Below are positions 47,879 through 56,661 of a stretch of 64,000 nt of DNA, piece by piece. A program made the translations under genes and the position numbers. The first letter of the stretch is position 1. The number at the start of each line of letters is the position of its first letter. The stretch is from Xanthomonas sp. 3793. Its GTDB lineage: Bacteria; Pseudomonadota; Gammaproteobacteria; Xanthomonadales; Xanthomonadaceae. Below the pieces are notes generated by a model that was not told the DNA's origin, did no database searches, and was given only the letters and a program-made list of their open reading frames with translations. The DNA lies in contig NZ_JANTYU010000004.1 of the NCBI RefSeq assembly GCF_024806835.1, positions 372,001 to 436,000 of the forward strand, given 5' to 3'.

Positions 47879-48832
47879 TCAACGCGCCGCTGCGTCTCGT
47901 AACGTCGGCGCAAGCGATGCGCCCAGCGTCTGACCATGGCTGAGGCCTGGTAGCGGTTGATACGCGGCGCTGAGGCCGGGTAACGACGACAACAGCGCGA
48001 CCAGATTCTGTGCCGCATGTGGATCTGACTGTGGCCGCCCGGGACGCTCCGGTTTTGTAGCGTTGGCCGGCGTGCCGCCCTCGCCCGCCATCAGCGTCAG
48101 ACGATGCTTGTCTGGCTGCGTGCTCGCAGAAGCTGCGTGTGCGTTATCGACCACGCGCTGCGCCTGCTGGACGATGAATCCATCGCCCCACCACAGCGAT
48201 GGATCGACTGCCACGTAGTGCTGAAACAGCTGTGGCTGCGTCAGCAACACCTGCAGCACGAACAGCCCGCCATACGAATGGCCCCATAGCGTCTGCCGCA
48301 GAGGATCCACCGACACATGAGCCTGCACCTGCGGGCGAATGCGTGCGGCGATCAGTTGCGCGAATGCGGCAGCGCCGCCAGTCCTGCGCTCAGGGTTCAG
48401 CGGGTCGGTTTCGACACGGCCATCGGTAAAACGCGCAGGCGTGTAGTCCAGGCTGCGCCCCACCGCATCGATGCGCAACGCGCTGTCGTCGGCGATGAAC
48501 ACCAGCACCGGCGCATCGCCGTCAGTCGAGAGGCTGTCGAGCAAACGCTCATCCAGTTCCATCAATGCCGCGTTGCCATCGAGCAGGTACACCACCGGAT
48601 AACCGGCGACGGGCGGCGCAGCCTTGGGTGTGGCAATCCGCACGCGGTAATGGCGTTGAGCATCGGCCGAGTCCAGCCGCAATGCGCTGAAGCCATAGGA
48701 GGCACTGGGGCGATCGGCGACGGTGCTGCCGATCGTGCGGCTCAGGTCCGGCTGCGCGAACGCCGGCACGGCGCCGACGATCCACATCAGCACACCGGCA
48801 CACGCAAGCCGCCAACGCTGCTGTCGGGTCAT
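47879..48832 (-). CDS. Exported alpha/beta hydrolase, IroE/Fes-like siderophore esterase
   Basis: 317 residues from the ATG at 48832 with a signal peptide (LACAGVLMWIVGAVPAFAQ). The nucleophile elbow WGHSYGGLFVLQ, YPVVYLLDGNAALM, AVDPSLWWGD and a late GLSHGQT histidine fit the esterase-like family that includes IroE and BesA. Such enzymes hydrolyse trilactone siderophores in the periplasm. It lies 50 bases downstream of a siderophore-type TonB receptor gene on the same strand, which supports that role. Confidence 0.83.
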   Translation of the reverse strand: MTRQQRWRLACAGVLMWIVGAVPAFAQPDLSRTIGSTVADRPSASYGFSALRLDSADAQRHYRVRIATPKAAPPVAGYPVVYLLDGNAALMELDERLLDSLSTDGDAPVLVFIADDSALRIDAVGRSLDYTPARFTDGRVETDPLNPERRTGGAAAFAQLIAARIRPQVQAHVSVDPLRQTLWGHSYGGLFVLQVLLTQPQLFQHYVAVDPSLWWGDGFIVQQAQRVVDNAHAASASTQPDKHRLTLMAGEGGTPANATKPERPGRPQSDPHAAQNLVALLSSLPGLSAAYQPLPGLSHGQTLGASLAPTLRDAAAR

Positions 48833-48882
48833 TGCACTCTCCTGTTGCGGCGCGCGCGTTCTCACGCAGCGCCGCATCGCTG

Positions 48883-51150
48883 TCAGAAACCGAAACTCAG
48901 GCTCGCCCAATACGCTCGGCCGGGCTCGTTGTAGGTCGCCGCACCTGCCGCACCGCCGGTGTTGTTGGTGCCTTCGCGAAACAGGCGGGTGTCGAACAGA
49001 TTGTCCACACCGAGGCCCACACTGACCTTGCGGGTGATGCGGTAACGCGCACTGACGCCCCACAGGTCGTAGGGGTCGCGCGAGTCGGGGGCGATGGCGC
49101 CGCCGCTGGTACTCGATTGCGTGGCCGATTCCTGTTTGCCATAGAACGTACCGGTGAGCAGCAGCGACAAGGCCTGGGTCGGTTGCCAATCCAGCGTGGT
49201 GTTGACCGTGTATTCCGGAATCACCGACAGCGGCTGATCGGTCGCGGTGTTCTTGTTCTCGATCATGTAGGTGACATTGGTGTTCCACTTCAGCTCGCGG
49301 CCCTGCTCACCCAGCAGCGGCAACGTGAGGTTGCCTTCCACGCCCTGCACGATCGCTTCCGATGCGTTGGTCCACTGGAACACCTGCCCGCGCCGGTCGA
49401 CCGTGACCCCGACCGGCACCATCCCGGCGACGATCTTGTCGTCGTAGGCATTGTGGAAATACGTCAGCGAGGCATGGTGACCGGTTTGCGGTGCCCACTC
49501 GATGCCGATCTCCTTGTTGATGCTGGTCTCCGGATCGAGGTTGTCGTTGCCCTGGATATAGCAGCCCGAACCAAGATTGGGGAACAGCACCGGGCAGCCA
49601 TTGCCGCGTGTGTAATACAGATAATTGGCGTTGGACTGGTACAAGTTGGGTGCCTTGAAGGCGCGCGCGATGCCGCCCTTGAGCAACCAGTCTTCGCTGA
49701 GTTTGTACTGCACGTTGAGGCTGGGGCTGAGGTTGTTGCCGAACTGGCTGTGGTGATCCAGCCGCACACCTGGCGTCAGCGTCAGCCGCTCGCTGGCGTA
49801 GATGTTGTCTTCCAGATACACCGCGCTGAGCGTGGCCTCGCTTCGCGGGCTGCGCGTGCCATTGGCAAGACCGGGGAAACCACCGCCTGCGCTCACCGTC
49901 TGCGACATCGAATACGCATCGCTGAGGCGGCTCTGGCGGCGTTCGAAGCCCAGCGTCAGCACCTGCTCGGTCCAGGCCTGCAGCGGCATGTTGAACTCGC
50001 CGTCGATGTTGAGGTTGTCGAGCGTGGCGGTGGAATCGAGCAGGCTGGCGGCAATGGAGCCTTCCGGCCCGCCGGCCAGGCCTTCGTTGAGGCGGGTATT
50101 GTCGGTGCCTTCGTAGGCGGCGGTGAGGCGCGATGTGCCGAGCGCCCAGGTGCCGCGATGGGTCAGCGAGGCGGTGCGGCGGATCATCGTGTTGGTTTCG
50201 CTGCCAAACAACGCACCCAGATCGGCACCGGCCAGGCCATCGGCGCTGACCGCGCGATCGCCCGCGTACAGATTGCCCTGGCGGCTGAAACCGGTATCGA
50301 GTTCGATCACCTGGCCTTCCATCGGATCCCAGCGCAGCAGGCCGTTGATGTCCTTATTGCGCACACCCTCGCGTCCGGCCGGCGGCACCGCGGCGGCGCT
50401 GCTGGCAAAGCGGCGATTGAGCTCCAGTGAATCCGGATCGGTCTTGTTGAGATTGCCGTAGAGGCGGAACGAGAACGTGTCGCTCAGCGGCCCGCTGAGC
50501 TGGAAGCCGGCACGCTGGCCGCCGCCTTCGGCACTGTGCTGCGGCACCAGGCCGAACAGGCTCATCGAGCCGGTCAGATCGCCGGTCGGCTTCTTGGTGA
50601 TGATGTTGACCACGCCACCGGAGGCACCGGAGCCATAACGCGCCGCGGCCGGGCCGCGCAGCACTTCGATCCGCTCCACCGCTTCGGCCGGCACCCAGTT
50701 GGTGTCGCCGCGCGTATTGCGCTCGCCGCTGCGGCCCATGCGCACCGCATCGCGCGATCCCACCGGTTTGCCATCGACCAGAATCAGCGTGTTTTCCGGG
50801 CCCATGCCGCGCAGATCGATCTGGCGATTGTTGCCGTACTGGCCGGAGGCACTGTTGCCGGTGAGGTTGACGCCCGGCATAGTGCGCAGCAGTTGCGACA
50901 GATCATTCACCGGCGGGCGTCGTTCGATGTCTTCGGCGGTAATGACCGACGAACCCAATGCTTGCCGTGCGATTTGCGCGGCGGTGACGTGCACGGTGTC
51001 CAGCGATTGCGGATCGGCCGCGGCGTCTTCGGCCGATGCGCTGCAAATGCAGCTGCCACAGCCGAGCGCAATGGCCAACACTAGCTGGCGGTGGGACAAC
51101 ATGGGACGACGCGCAGGCGCAGACATCCATGACCGGCGTGATGCGGACAT
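48883..51150 (-). CDS. TonB-dependent siderophore receptor (FepA-like)
   Basis: 755 residues from the ATG at 51150, chosen because GAGAGG lies eight bases upstream; other in-frame ATGs at 51126 and 51102 are possible. A signal sequence ends near CSASAEDAAA. The plug has VITAEDIERRPPVNDLSQLLRTMPGV (family pattern), IDLRGMGPENTLILVDGKPV and VERIEVLRGPAAARYGSGA. The barrel ends ...YWASLSFGF. These features match catecholate-type receptors such as FepA/PfeA/BfeA. The neighbouring esterase and an upstream Fur-like palindrome support iron uptake. Confidence 0.9.
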   Translation of the reverse strand: MSASRRSWMSAPARRPMLSHRQLVLAIALGCGSCICSASAEDAAADPQSLDTVHVTAAQIARQALGSSVITAEDIERRPPVNDLSQLLRTMPGVNLTGNSASGQYGNNRQIDLRGMGPENTLILVDGKPVGSRDAVRMGRSGERNTRGDTNWVPAEAVERIEVLRGPAAARYGSGASGGVVNIITKKPTGDLTGSMSLFGLVPQHSAEGGGQRAGFQLSGPLSDTFSFRLYGNLNKTDPDSLELNRRFASSAAAVPPAGREGVRNKDINGLLRWDPMEGQVIELDTGFSRQGNLYAGDRAVSADGLAGADLGALFGSETNTMIRRTASLTHRGTWALGTSRLTAAYEGTDNTRLNEGLAGGPEGSIAASLLDSTATLDNLNIDGEFNMPLQAWTEQVLTLGFERRQSRLSDAYSMSQTVSAGGGFPGLANGTRSPRSEATLSAVYLEDNIYASERLTLTPGVRLDHHSQFGNNLSPSLNVQYKLSEDWLLKGGIARAFKAPNLYQSNANYLYYTRGNGCPVLFPNLGSGCYIQGNDNLDPETSINKEIGIEWAPQTGHHASLTYFHNAYDDKIVAGMVPVGVTVDRRGQVFQWTNASEAIVQGVEGNLTLPLLGEQGRELKWNTNVTYMIENKNTATDQPLSVIPEYTVNTTLDWQPTQALSLLLTGTFYGKQESATQSSTSGGAIAPDSRDPYDLWGVSARYRITRKVSVGLGVDNLFDTRLFREGTNNTGGAAGAATYNEPGRAYWASLSFGF

Positions 51151-51528
51151 TCTCAAACCTCTCGACAGGAGATGGACCTCTGGCGACGGCTTGAGGTGAT
51201 ACGTGGGGAGTGCTGCGTGCAGCAGGCGCACGATGCGCCTGCCAAGCGCTGACGCAGTCAGGATTACCCGCGCATTCTACACAGATGCGATTCATTCTCA
51301 AACAGAATGACTGCGCCGGCGAAGCCGCATGCGGCTCTTGCGGAACAGATCAGCGCACTTTTGCCGCAACATGTTGTGCACTATCTGCAGGTCGGTGCGC
51401 GTTCCAGCTGTCTGCCGGTGCAGTGCACGTGCGTGCGATGTTCATCCAGCGCGGCGAACCGACGGCGGCGTTGGTGGTGCAAGCGATGATGGAGGCGCAT
51501 GCAACGGGTGCTGATTGGCTTGCGCGTT
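51151..51528. other. Upstream region of the siderophore receptor; possible gene remnant
   Basis: 378 bases between the receptor start and gph. It holds the Fur-box-like palindrome listed separately. On the plus strand, 51307 onward encodes AEQISALLPQHVVHYLQVGA in one frame and, about 100 bases later in another frame, FIQRGEPTAALVVQAMMEAH, which could be two parts of a frame-shifted gene. No family is recognised and no stop-free single frame links them, so it is not called as a gene. Confidence 0.4.
51293..51311. promoter_or_regulatory. Fur-box-like palindrome upstream of the siderophore receptor
   Basis: A perfect inverted repeat TCATTCT-CAAAC-AGAATGA (7-5-7), about 140 bases upstream of the receptor ATG on the minus strand. 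The A/T-rich AATGA half-sites resemble Fur operators although spacing differs from the classical 9-1-9 form. Regulation by iron is inferred from the gene it precedes. Confidence 0.5.
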
Positions 51529-52179
51529 TTACTTCAACGCAAGCAGCTCGCGCATGTCGTCCATGACCGCCACCGCGCCGGCGCTCTGCACATCGAAGCC
51601 GCGCAGATAGCCGTAGCGCACCATCGCCAAGGGCATTGCCGCTGCGTGTGCGGCAGCCGCATCCGTGGCCGAATCGCCGACCATCAGGCACTGCTGCGGT
51701 GTGTGCCGGAATTGCCTGGCCAGGTGCAGCAGCGGTGCCGGATCGGGTTTGCGCTGCGCCAGCGAATCGCCTCCGAGCACGCTGCTGAACTGCGATGCGA
51801 TGCCCAGATGCTCCAGCAGCGGCGCGATAAACCGCGATGGCTTGTTGGTGCACAACGCCAGCGTAGCGCCGGCCTCGCGCAACCCGGTCAATGCCTCGCC
51901 GACACCGGAATAGAGCTGCGGGTCCTGCAGCAGGCAGGCTTCGTAATGACGCATCATCACCGGCATCTCGGTATCGGCGTCATGGGTACCGCCGGCTTCG
52001 CGCAAGGCGGTGGCGAGCAGCACGTGCACGCCTTCGCCGATCCAGCCGCGGATCGTCGCCTCGCTGAACTGCTGCAACCCGAGTTCGTGCAGGGTGGCGT
52101 TGAGCGCTTCGGCGATATTGGGTGCGCTGTCCACCAGCGTGCCATCCAGGTCGAAGATCACCAGCGGATACGGAAACAT
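51529..52179 (-). CDS. gph: Phosphoglycolate phosphatase
   Basis: 216 residues from the ATG at 52179 (MFPYPLVIFDLDGTLVDS). HAD motifs are all present: motif I DLDGTLVDS with the nucleophilic Asp, motif II LALCTNKPS, the lysine in GGDSLAQRKPDPAPLL and motif IV MVGDSATDAAAA. It removes phosphate from 2-phosphoglycolate, partly derived from repair of oxidised DNA ends. The frame extends upstream to 52308 without family similarity. Confidence 0.93.
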   Translation of the reverse strand: MFPYPLVIFDLDGTLVDSAPNIAEALNATLHELGLQQFSEATIRGWIGEGVHVLLATALREAGGTHDADTEMPVMMRHYEACLLQDPQLYSGVGEALTGLREAGATLALCTNKPSRFIAPLLEHLGIASQFSSVLGGDSLAQRKPDPAPLLHLARQFRHTPQQCLMVGDSATDAAAAHAAAMPLAMVRYGYLRGFDVQSAGAVAVMDDMRELLALK

Positions 52180-52386
52180 GCACAACGCCTCGTCGGGGGA
52201 GCGGCGTGCAGTGTACGAGCGCCCGGATTCAGAGCGCGTCAGCGTGCGCGGTGGAGATGCCTGATGCAGCGATCGCTGCATGCAGCAGGCCAGGAGCGGC
52301 CCACCCAACGTAGCGAGCAGCCATCTGGTGGGTGTGGACGGCGCGCTCAGAACCGCAGTGGCGGCACCGCGGGCATGAGGCCGCGC

Positions 52387-53466
52387 TCATTGCGCCGGCG
52401 GCATCTCACCGAACAATTCTCCCTGCACCGCGCCCTCGTCGGCATCGCTGAAACCGCTCAGCCCCACGCCGACCAGGCGATAGCGCGTCTCCTCGGGCAG
52501 TTCCACGCGCCGGGTCAGCGCCAATGCAATCTGCGCCAATGCGTCCAAAGAAGCGGGCGGCTGCTCCGGCGTGTAGGAGCGGGTCAGGATGCGAAAGTGC
52601 GAAGTCTTCAACTTCAGCACCACCGTGCGCCCGATCCGTTCGGTACGCCGCGTGGCAAGCCAGGTCTTTTCGGCCAGGCGCAGGATGTGCGGATCCAGTG
52701 CATCGAGCGCCAGATCCTCGCTGAAGGTGTCCTCCGAGGAGACCGACTGCACTTCCTGATCCGGCTCCACCGGGCGTTCGTCGATGCCGCGCGCGCGGCG
52801 ATACAGGCTATGTCCGAAGCTGCCGAAATGCGCCTGCAATTCTTCCAGCGGACGCAGTCGCAGATCGGCCACGGTGACGATGCCCAAAGCCGCCAGCTTG
52901 CCGTCCATCACCTTGCCCACGCCGGGAATGCGATTGACCTTGAGCGGCAGCAGGAATGCATCCACGCGACTTGGTGCGATGACGAACTGGCCATCTGGCT
53001 TGCGCCAGTCGGAGGCGATCTTGGCCAGGAACTTGTTCGGCGCGATGCCGGCCGATGCAGTGAGCCGGGTTTCGTCGCGGATCTGGGTGCGGATCAGCTG
53101 CGCGATCTCGGTGGCCAGCTGCATGCCGGTCTTGGCTTGGGTGACATCCAGATAGGCTTCGTCCAGCGACAACGGCTCGACCAGATCAGTGTGGCGATGG
53201 AAGATCTCGCGCACCTGTCGCGACACCGCCTTGTAGCGCGCAAAATCCGGCGGCACGAAGACCGCATCCGGGCACAGCCGCTCGGCGCGCAGCGCCGGCA
53301 TCGCCGAGCGAATGCCGAAAGTACGTGCCTCGTAGGAGGCGGCGCAGACCACCGAACGCGCGCCGCGCCAGGCCACCACCACCGGCTTGCCGCGCAGGCC
53401 GGGATCGTCACGTTGCTCCACGGACGCGTAGAACGCATCCATGTCCACGTGCACGATCTTGCGCAT
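52387..53466 (-). CDS. dinB: DNA polymerase IV
   Basis: 359 residues. Y-family polymerase motifs: IVHVDMDAFYASVEQRDDP at the N-terminus, the catalytic PLSLDEAYLDVT, ASAGIAPNKFLAKIASDWRKPDGQ (in two parts) and the helix-hairpin-helix IPGVGKVMDGKL. The little-finger domain follows. It carries out error-prone translesion synthesis. The ATG at 53466 is preferred to the TTG just before it. I saw no LexA box in the 343-base region shared with fabA. Confidence 0.95.
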   Translation of the reverse strand: MRKIVHVDMDAFYASVEQRDDPGLRGKPVVVAWRGARSVVCAASYEARTFGIRSAMPALRAERLCPDAVFVPPDFARYKAVSRQVREIFHRHTDLVEPLSLDEAYLDVTQAKTGMQLATEIAQLIRTQIRDETRLTASAGIAPNKFLAKIASDWRKPDGQFVIAPSRVDAFLLPLKVNRIPGVGKVMDGKLAALGIVTVADLRLRPLEELQAHFGSFGHSLYRRARGIDERPVEPDQEVQSVSSEDTFSEDLALDALDPHILRLAEKTWLATRRTERIGRTVVLKLKTSHFRILTRSYTPEQPPASLDALAQIALALTRRVELPEETRYRLVGVGLSGFSDADEGAVQGELFGEMPPAQ

Positions 53467-53809
53467 CAAGCTGGCATCTCTCCACTCAGGATGCGGCCAT
53501 GATAAGGCAGCCGCGTCTCACGCCATGATCCAGCAACAACGGCAAGGCGGCGCGAAACGGGCGCGACCGCCGCCAGCGATGGACATTGCCTTCAGCTCCG
53601 GACCACCACGCCTTTGCACATCATCCGGCCGTTGGCCATGACCGGATGGCGTGCGAAGGCGCGAGCTACCGAGCCTCCACATTGTGCACCGCACCCTTGC
53701 AGCGTCTGAAAACAGCACGCATGCGTACGGATAAAACGTTTGATTGAACCGCGCCGGCTCATGCACCCTTGCCGGCTTCGCCATTCGCTCCTTGCAGGAC
53801 ACGTTTGTG
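53467..53809. other. Divergent dinB-fabA intergenic region
   Basis: 343 bases containing the promoters of both genes. The A/T-rich stretch near 53728-53745 (GGATAAAACGTTTGATTG) is the best place for a fabA promoter, but no convincing -35/-10 pair or known operator stands out. A weak inverted repeat CATCCGG...CCGGATG lies at about 53618-53647. Confidence 0.4.
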
Positions 53810-54325
53810 ATGACTCGTCAAAATGCGTATTCGCGCGACCAATTGCTGGCCAGCGCGCGCGGGGAATTGTTCGGACCCGACAGCGGCCGGCTGCCGAACG
53901 ACCCGATGCTGATGTTCGACCGCATCACCGAGATCAACGACAGCGGCGGCGCGCATGGCAAGGGCGTGATCCGCGCAGAACTCGATGTCCGCCCGGACCT
54001 GTGGTTCTTCGGTTGCCACTTCATCGGCGACCCGGTGATGCCCGGCTGCCTGGGGCTGGATGCGATGTGGCAGCTGACCGGCTTTTTCCTGACCTGGATC
54101 GGCGCACCCGGTCGCGGACGCGCGCTGGGCTGCGGCGAGGTCAAGTTCACCGGCCAGGTATTGCCGAGCGCCAGCCTGGTGAGCTACGAGATCGATGTCA
54201 GCCGCGTGATCAACCGCAAGCTGGTGATGGCGCAGAGCGATGCACGCATGCTGGTGGACGGGCGCGAGATCTACACCGCCAAGGATCTGCGCGTGGGCAT
54301 GTTCACTTCGACGGAGAACTTCTGA
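53810..54325 (+). CDS. fabA: 3-hydroxydecanoyl-ACP dehydratase/isomerase
   Basis: 171 residues, the exact usual length of FabA. The active-site histidine is H70 in [16 protein letters not shown] and the acidic partner is D84 in GLDAMWQL. It dehydrates 3-hydroxydecanoyl-ACP and isomerises the product to the cis-3 isomer, the branch point for unsaturated fatty acids. The start at 53810 matches the family N-terminus. The stop overlaps the fabB start (TGATG), the standard fabA-fabB operon. Confidence 0.97.
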   Translation: MTRQNAYSRDQLLASARGELFGPDSGRLPNDPMLMFDRITEINDSGGAHGKGVIRAELDVRPDLWFFGCHFIGDPVMPGCLGLDAMWQLTGFFLTWIGAPGRGRALGCGEVKFTGQVLPSASLVSYEIDVSRVINRKLVMAQSDARMLVDGREIYTAKDLRVGMFTSTENF

Positions 54326-55533
54326 TGCGTCGTGTCGTCGTCACCGGAATGGGCATCAATTCGTGTCTGGGCAACGATCTGGACACCGTCTCCACCGCAT
54401 TGCGTGAGAGCCGCTCCGGCATCACTGCATTGCCCGATCACGCCGGGGCCGGTCTGCGCAGCCAGGTGGGCGGCGCGGTGACGCTGGATCTGGAGGCGTT
54501 GATCGACCGCAAGCTCAAACGCTTCATGGGCGACGCCTCCGCGTACGCGTATCTGGCCATGCGCGATGCGATTGCCGATGCCGGGCTGGATGCCGAGCAG
54601 GTCAGTAGCCTGCGGACCGGCGTGATCGCCGGCTCCGGTGGCGGGTCCAGTCAATGGCAGGTGGAAACCGCCGACCTGCTGCGCAACCGTGGCGTGCGCA
54701 AGGTGGGCCCGTACATGGTGCCGCGCACGATGTGTTCGGCGGTCTCCGCATCGCTGGCCACTGCGTTCAAGATCCGCGGCTTGAGCTATTCGCTGTCGGC
54801 CGCCTGTGCGACGTCGGCGCACTGCATCGGCGCGGCCGCGGATCTGATCCGGCACGGCGCGCAGGATGTGATGTTCGCCGGCGGCGGCGAAGAACTGCAC
54901 TGGACCATGAGCGTGATGTTCGATGCGATGGGCGCGCTGTCCACCGGCTTCAACGATCGCCCGGCGGTGGCCTCGCGCCCCTACGATGCGCAGCGCGACG
55001 GCTTTGTCATCGGCAGCGGCGGCGGCATGCTGGTGCTGGAAGACTACGACCACGCCATCGCGCGCGGCGCACGCATCCATGCCGAATTGCTCGGCTATGG
55101 CGTGACCTCCGATGGTGCCGACATGGTGGCGCCCAGCGGCGAAGGTGCGGTGCGCTGCATGCACATGGCCATGCAAGGCCTCAGCCAGCCGATCGACTAC
55201 CTCAACACCCACGGCACCTCCACGCCGCTGGGCGATGTCACCGAACTGGGCGCGGTGCGCGAGGTGTTCGGCGACAACGTGCCGCCGTTGTCCTCGACCA
55301 AGGCGCTGTCGGGCCATTCGCTGGGCGCGGCCAGCGTGCACGAAGCGATCTACAGCCTGCTGATGTTGCGCGACGGGTTCATGGCCGGCTCTGCACATAT
55401 CGACGAACTCGACCCCCGTGCGGAGGGCTTCCCGATCCTGCGGCAGACGCAGGAGGCGAGCTTGAACACGGTGATGTCCAACAGCTTCGGCTTTGGCGGC
55501 ACCAACGGCACGTTGGTGTTCGGGCGGGTGTGA
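54325..55533 (+). CDS. fabB: Beta-ketoacyl-ACP synthase I
   Basis: 402 residues from the ATG sharing its A with the fabA stop. The catalytic triad is C161 in [13 protein letters not shown]296 in [11 protein letters not shown] and H331 in [10 protein letters not shown], with K326 just before. It elongates unsaturated acyl-ACP intermediates made by FabA. The [14 protein letters not shown] ending is typical. The open frame upstream overlaps fabA and is not used. Confidence 0.97.
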   Translation: MRRVVVTGMGINSCLGNDLDTVSTALRESRSGITALPDHAGAGLRSQVGGAVTLDLEALIDRKLKRFMGDASAYAYLAMRDAIADAGLDAEQVSSLRTGVIAGSGGGSSQWQVETADLLRNRGVRKVGPYMVPRTMCSAVSASLATAFKIRGLSYSLSAACATSAHCIGAAADLIRHGAQDVMFAGGGEELHWTMSVMFDAMGALSTGFNDRPAVASRPYDAQRDGFVIGSGGGMLVLEDYDHAIARGARIHAELLGYGVTSDGADMVAPSGEGAVRCMHMAMQGLSQPIDYLNTHGTSTPLGDVTELGAVREVFGDNVPPLSSTKALSGHSLGAASVHEAIYSLLMLRDGFMAGSAHIDELDPRAEGFPILRQTQEASLNTVMSNSFGFGGTNGTLVFGRV

Positions 55534-55750
55534 TGGCTGCTGCCACCGCCGCGATCACGCTGCGGTGGCACCGGTTGCGGCGATGACAGAAACGCGCCGA
55601 TCACCCAGTGACTGCCGTGTCTTGCATGCCATCGGCCGATGTCGTTGGCCAGGCGCGGCAAGCCGGGATTTGCATAGTTGATACCGCCACAAGGCGCCAA
55701 CCGCAATGCCCTGCCAGGTGCACGCCAGACCTCGTCCGACGAACGGCCGG

Positions 55751-56521
55751 CTAGCGATCTTGCTGGTCGCGCATTTTCCGTTCCCAAACCGATTGCTCGT
55801 AGTCGATGCTTGCCTGGTCGATACAACTCTGTGAGCCGACGTCCTGACTCTGTGAGCCTGCGCACCGTTGCCGAACCGCTCCGTCGTAGTCGCTGCGTGC
55901 CTGAGAGATACAACTCTGCACGGCACTGTCCTGGCCTCCTGAGCGTTCGCACCTGTTGATCCTTTCGTCCCGTGCATCACGGTCCAGCCGATTCAGCGCA
56001 GCCCGATCGATCACGGCACGCTCGCGTTCGGTGCGCTCGTTCTCTGCACGTGTCTGCCGCTTGGCACGTCTTGCCATGGACTGCACTCCGTCCGCCGGCA
56101 CGCCCTCGCCAGGTGCCAGGAGCTCCAGTGGCAGCGAGTCTCCCGGCGTGTGATCGCGCCAGAACGCACGCTCGCTCTCGACCGTCCATTCGCGGCCGCG
56201 ATAGTGCGTGTCCCAGTAGGTGTCCAGCGCGAACTTCACTTTCGGCACCACGCGATTCAGGGCGCCGTGATTGAGCGCGATCGAGTTCGCAGGAAGCCAA
56301 CCACGTGCCTCCGGAGAACGCACGTCGCACCAGGTGCCGCGGTCGAGACAACCATAGACCTGAAGCGCATTGCCGGGCTGAACTTCTCCCACGCGCCGGT
56401 ACTCTTCAGCAGGCCCGGCGCGCAGGCCAGCCAGGCCGTTGGCGTGGCCGGCATGTTGCGCCCAAACCGGCATGGCCACGGCCATCAGCCATAGCGCACT
56501 CCATGACAAACGTCGCTGCAT
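55751..56521 (-). CDS. Exported SH3b-like protein with C-terminal Cys-paired repeats
   Basis: 256 residues with a signal peptide (WSALWLMAVAMPVWAQ). Residues about 30-85 look like a bacterial SH3 domain: LRAGPAEEYRRVGEVQPGNAL and YGCLDRGTWCDVR with GWLPANSI. The middle (MARRAKRQTRAENERTERER) is charged and helical. Two related repeats end the protein, each with SCI(S/D)QA(R/S)xDYxxxV, preceded by CER and CAGS; the DNA beneath is also partly duplicated. A cell-wall role is suggested by SH3b but is not established. Confidence 0.72.
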   Translation of the reverse strand: MQRRLSWSALWLMAVAMPVWAQHAGHANGLAGLRAGPAEEYRRVGEVQPGNALQVYGCLDRGTWCDVRSPEARGWLPANSIALNHGALNRVVPKVKFALDTYWDTHYRGREWTVESERAFWRDHTPGDSLPLELLAPGEGVPADGVQSMARRAKRQTRAENERTERERAVIDRAALNRLDRDARDERINRCERSGGQDSAVQSCISQARSDYDGAVRQRCAGSQSQDVGSQSCIDQASIDYEQSVWERKMRDQQDR

Positions 56522-56661
56522 TGCGGTCTCCTTGTGCCTTGTTCCACTGCATGCTGCGCCTCGCGAAGGGGCGCCACGTCGCGGTTATAAGACAGCTCAC
56601 CTCAATGCAATGCGAACTCCGTAGCGACCGGTGGCCGGTGACGACGGCCCAATCGGCACCA

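Noticed and set aside
48832..50430. 532-codon plus-strand open frame
   Set aside because: Antisense shadow of the siderophore receptor.
53467..53809. LexA box for dinB
   Set aside because: No palindrome resembling a LexA operator was found in the intergenic region by eye.
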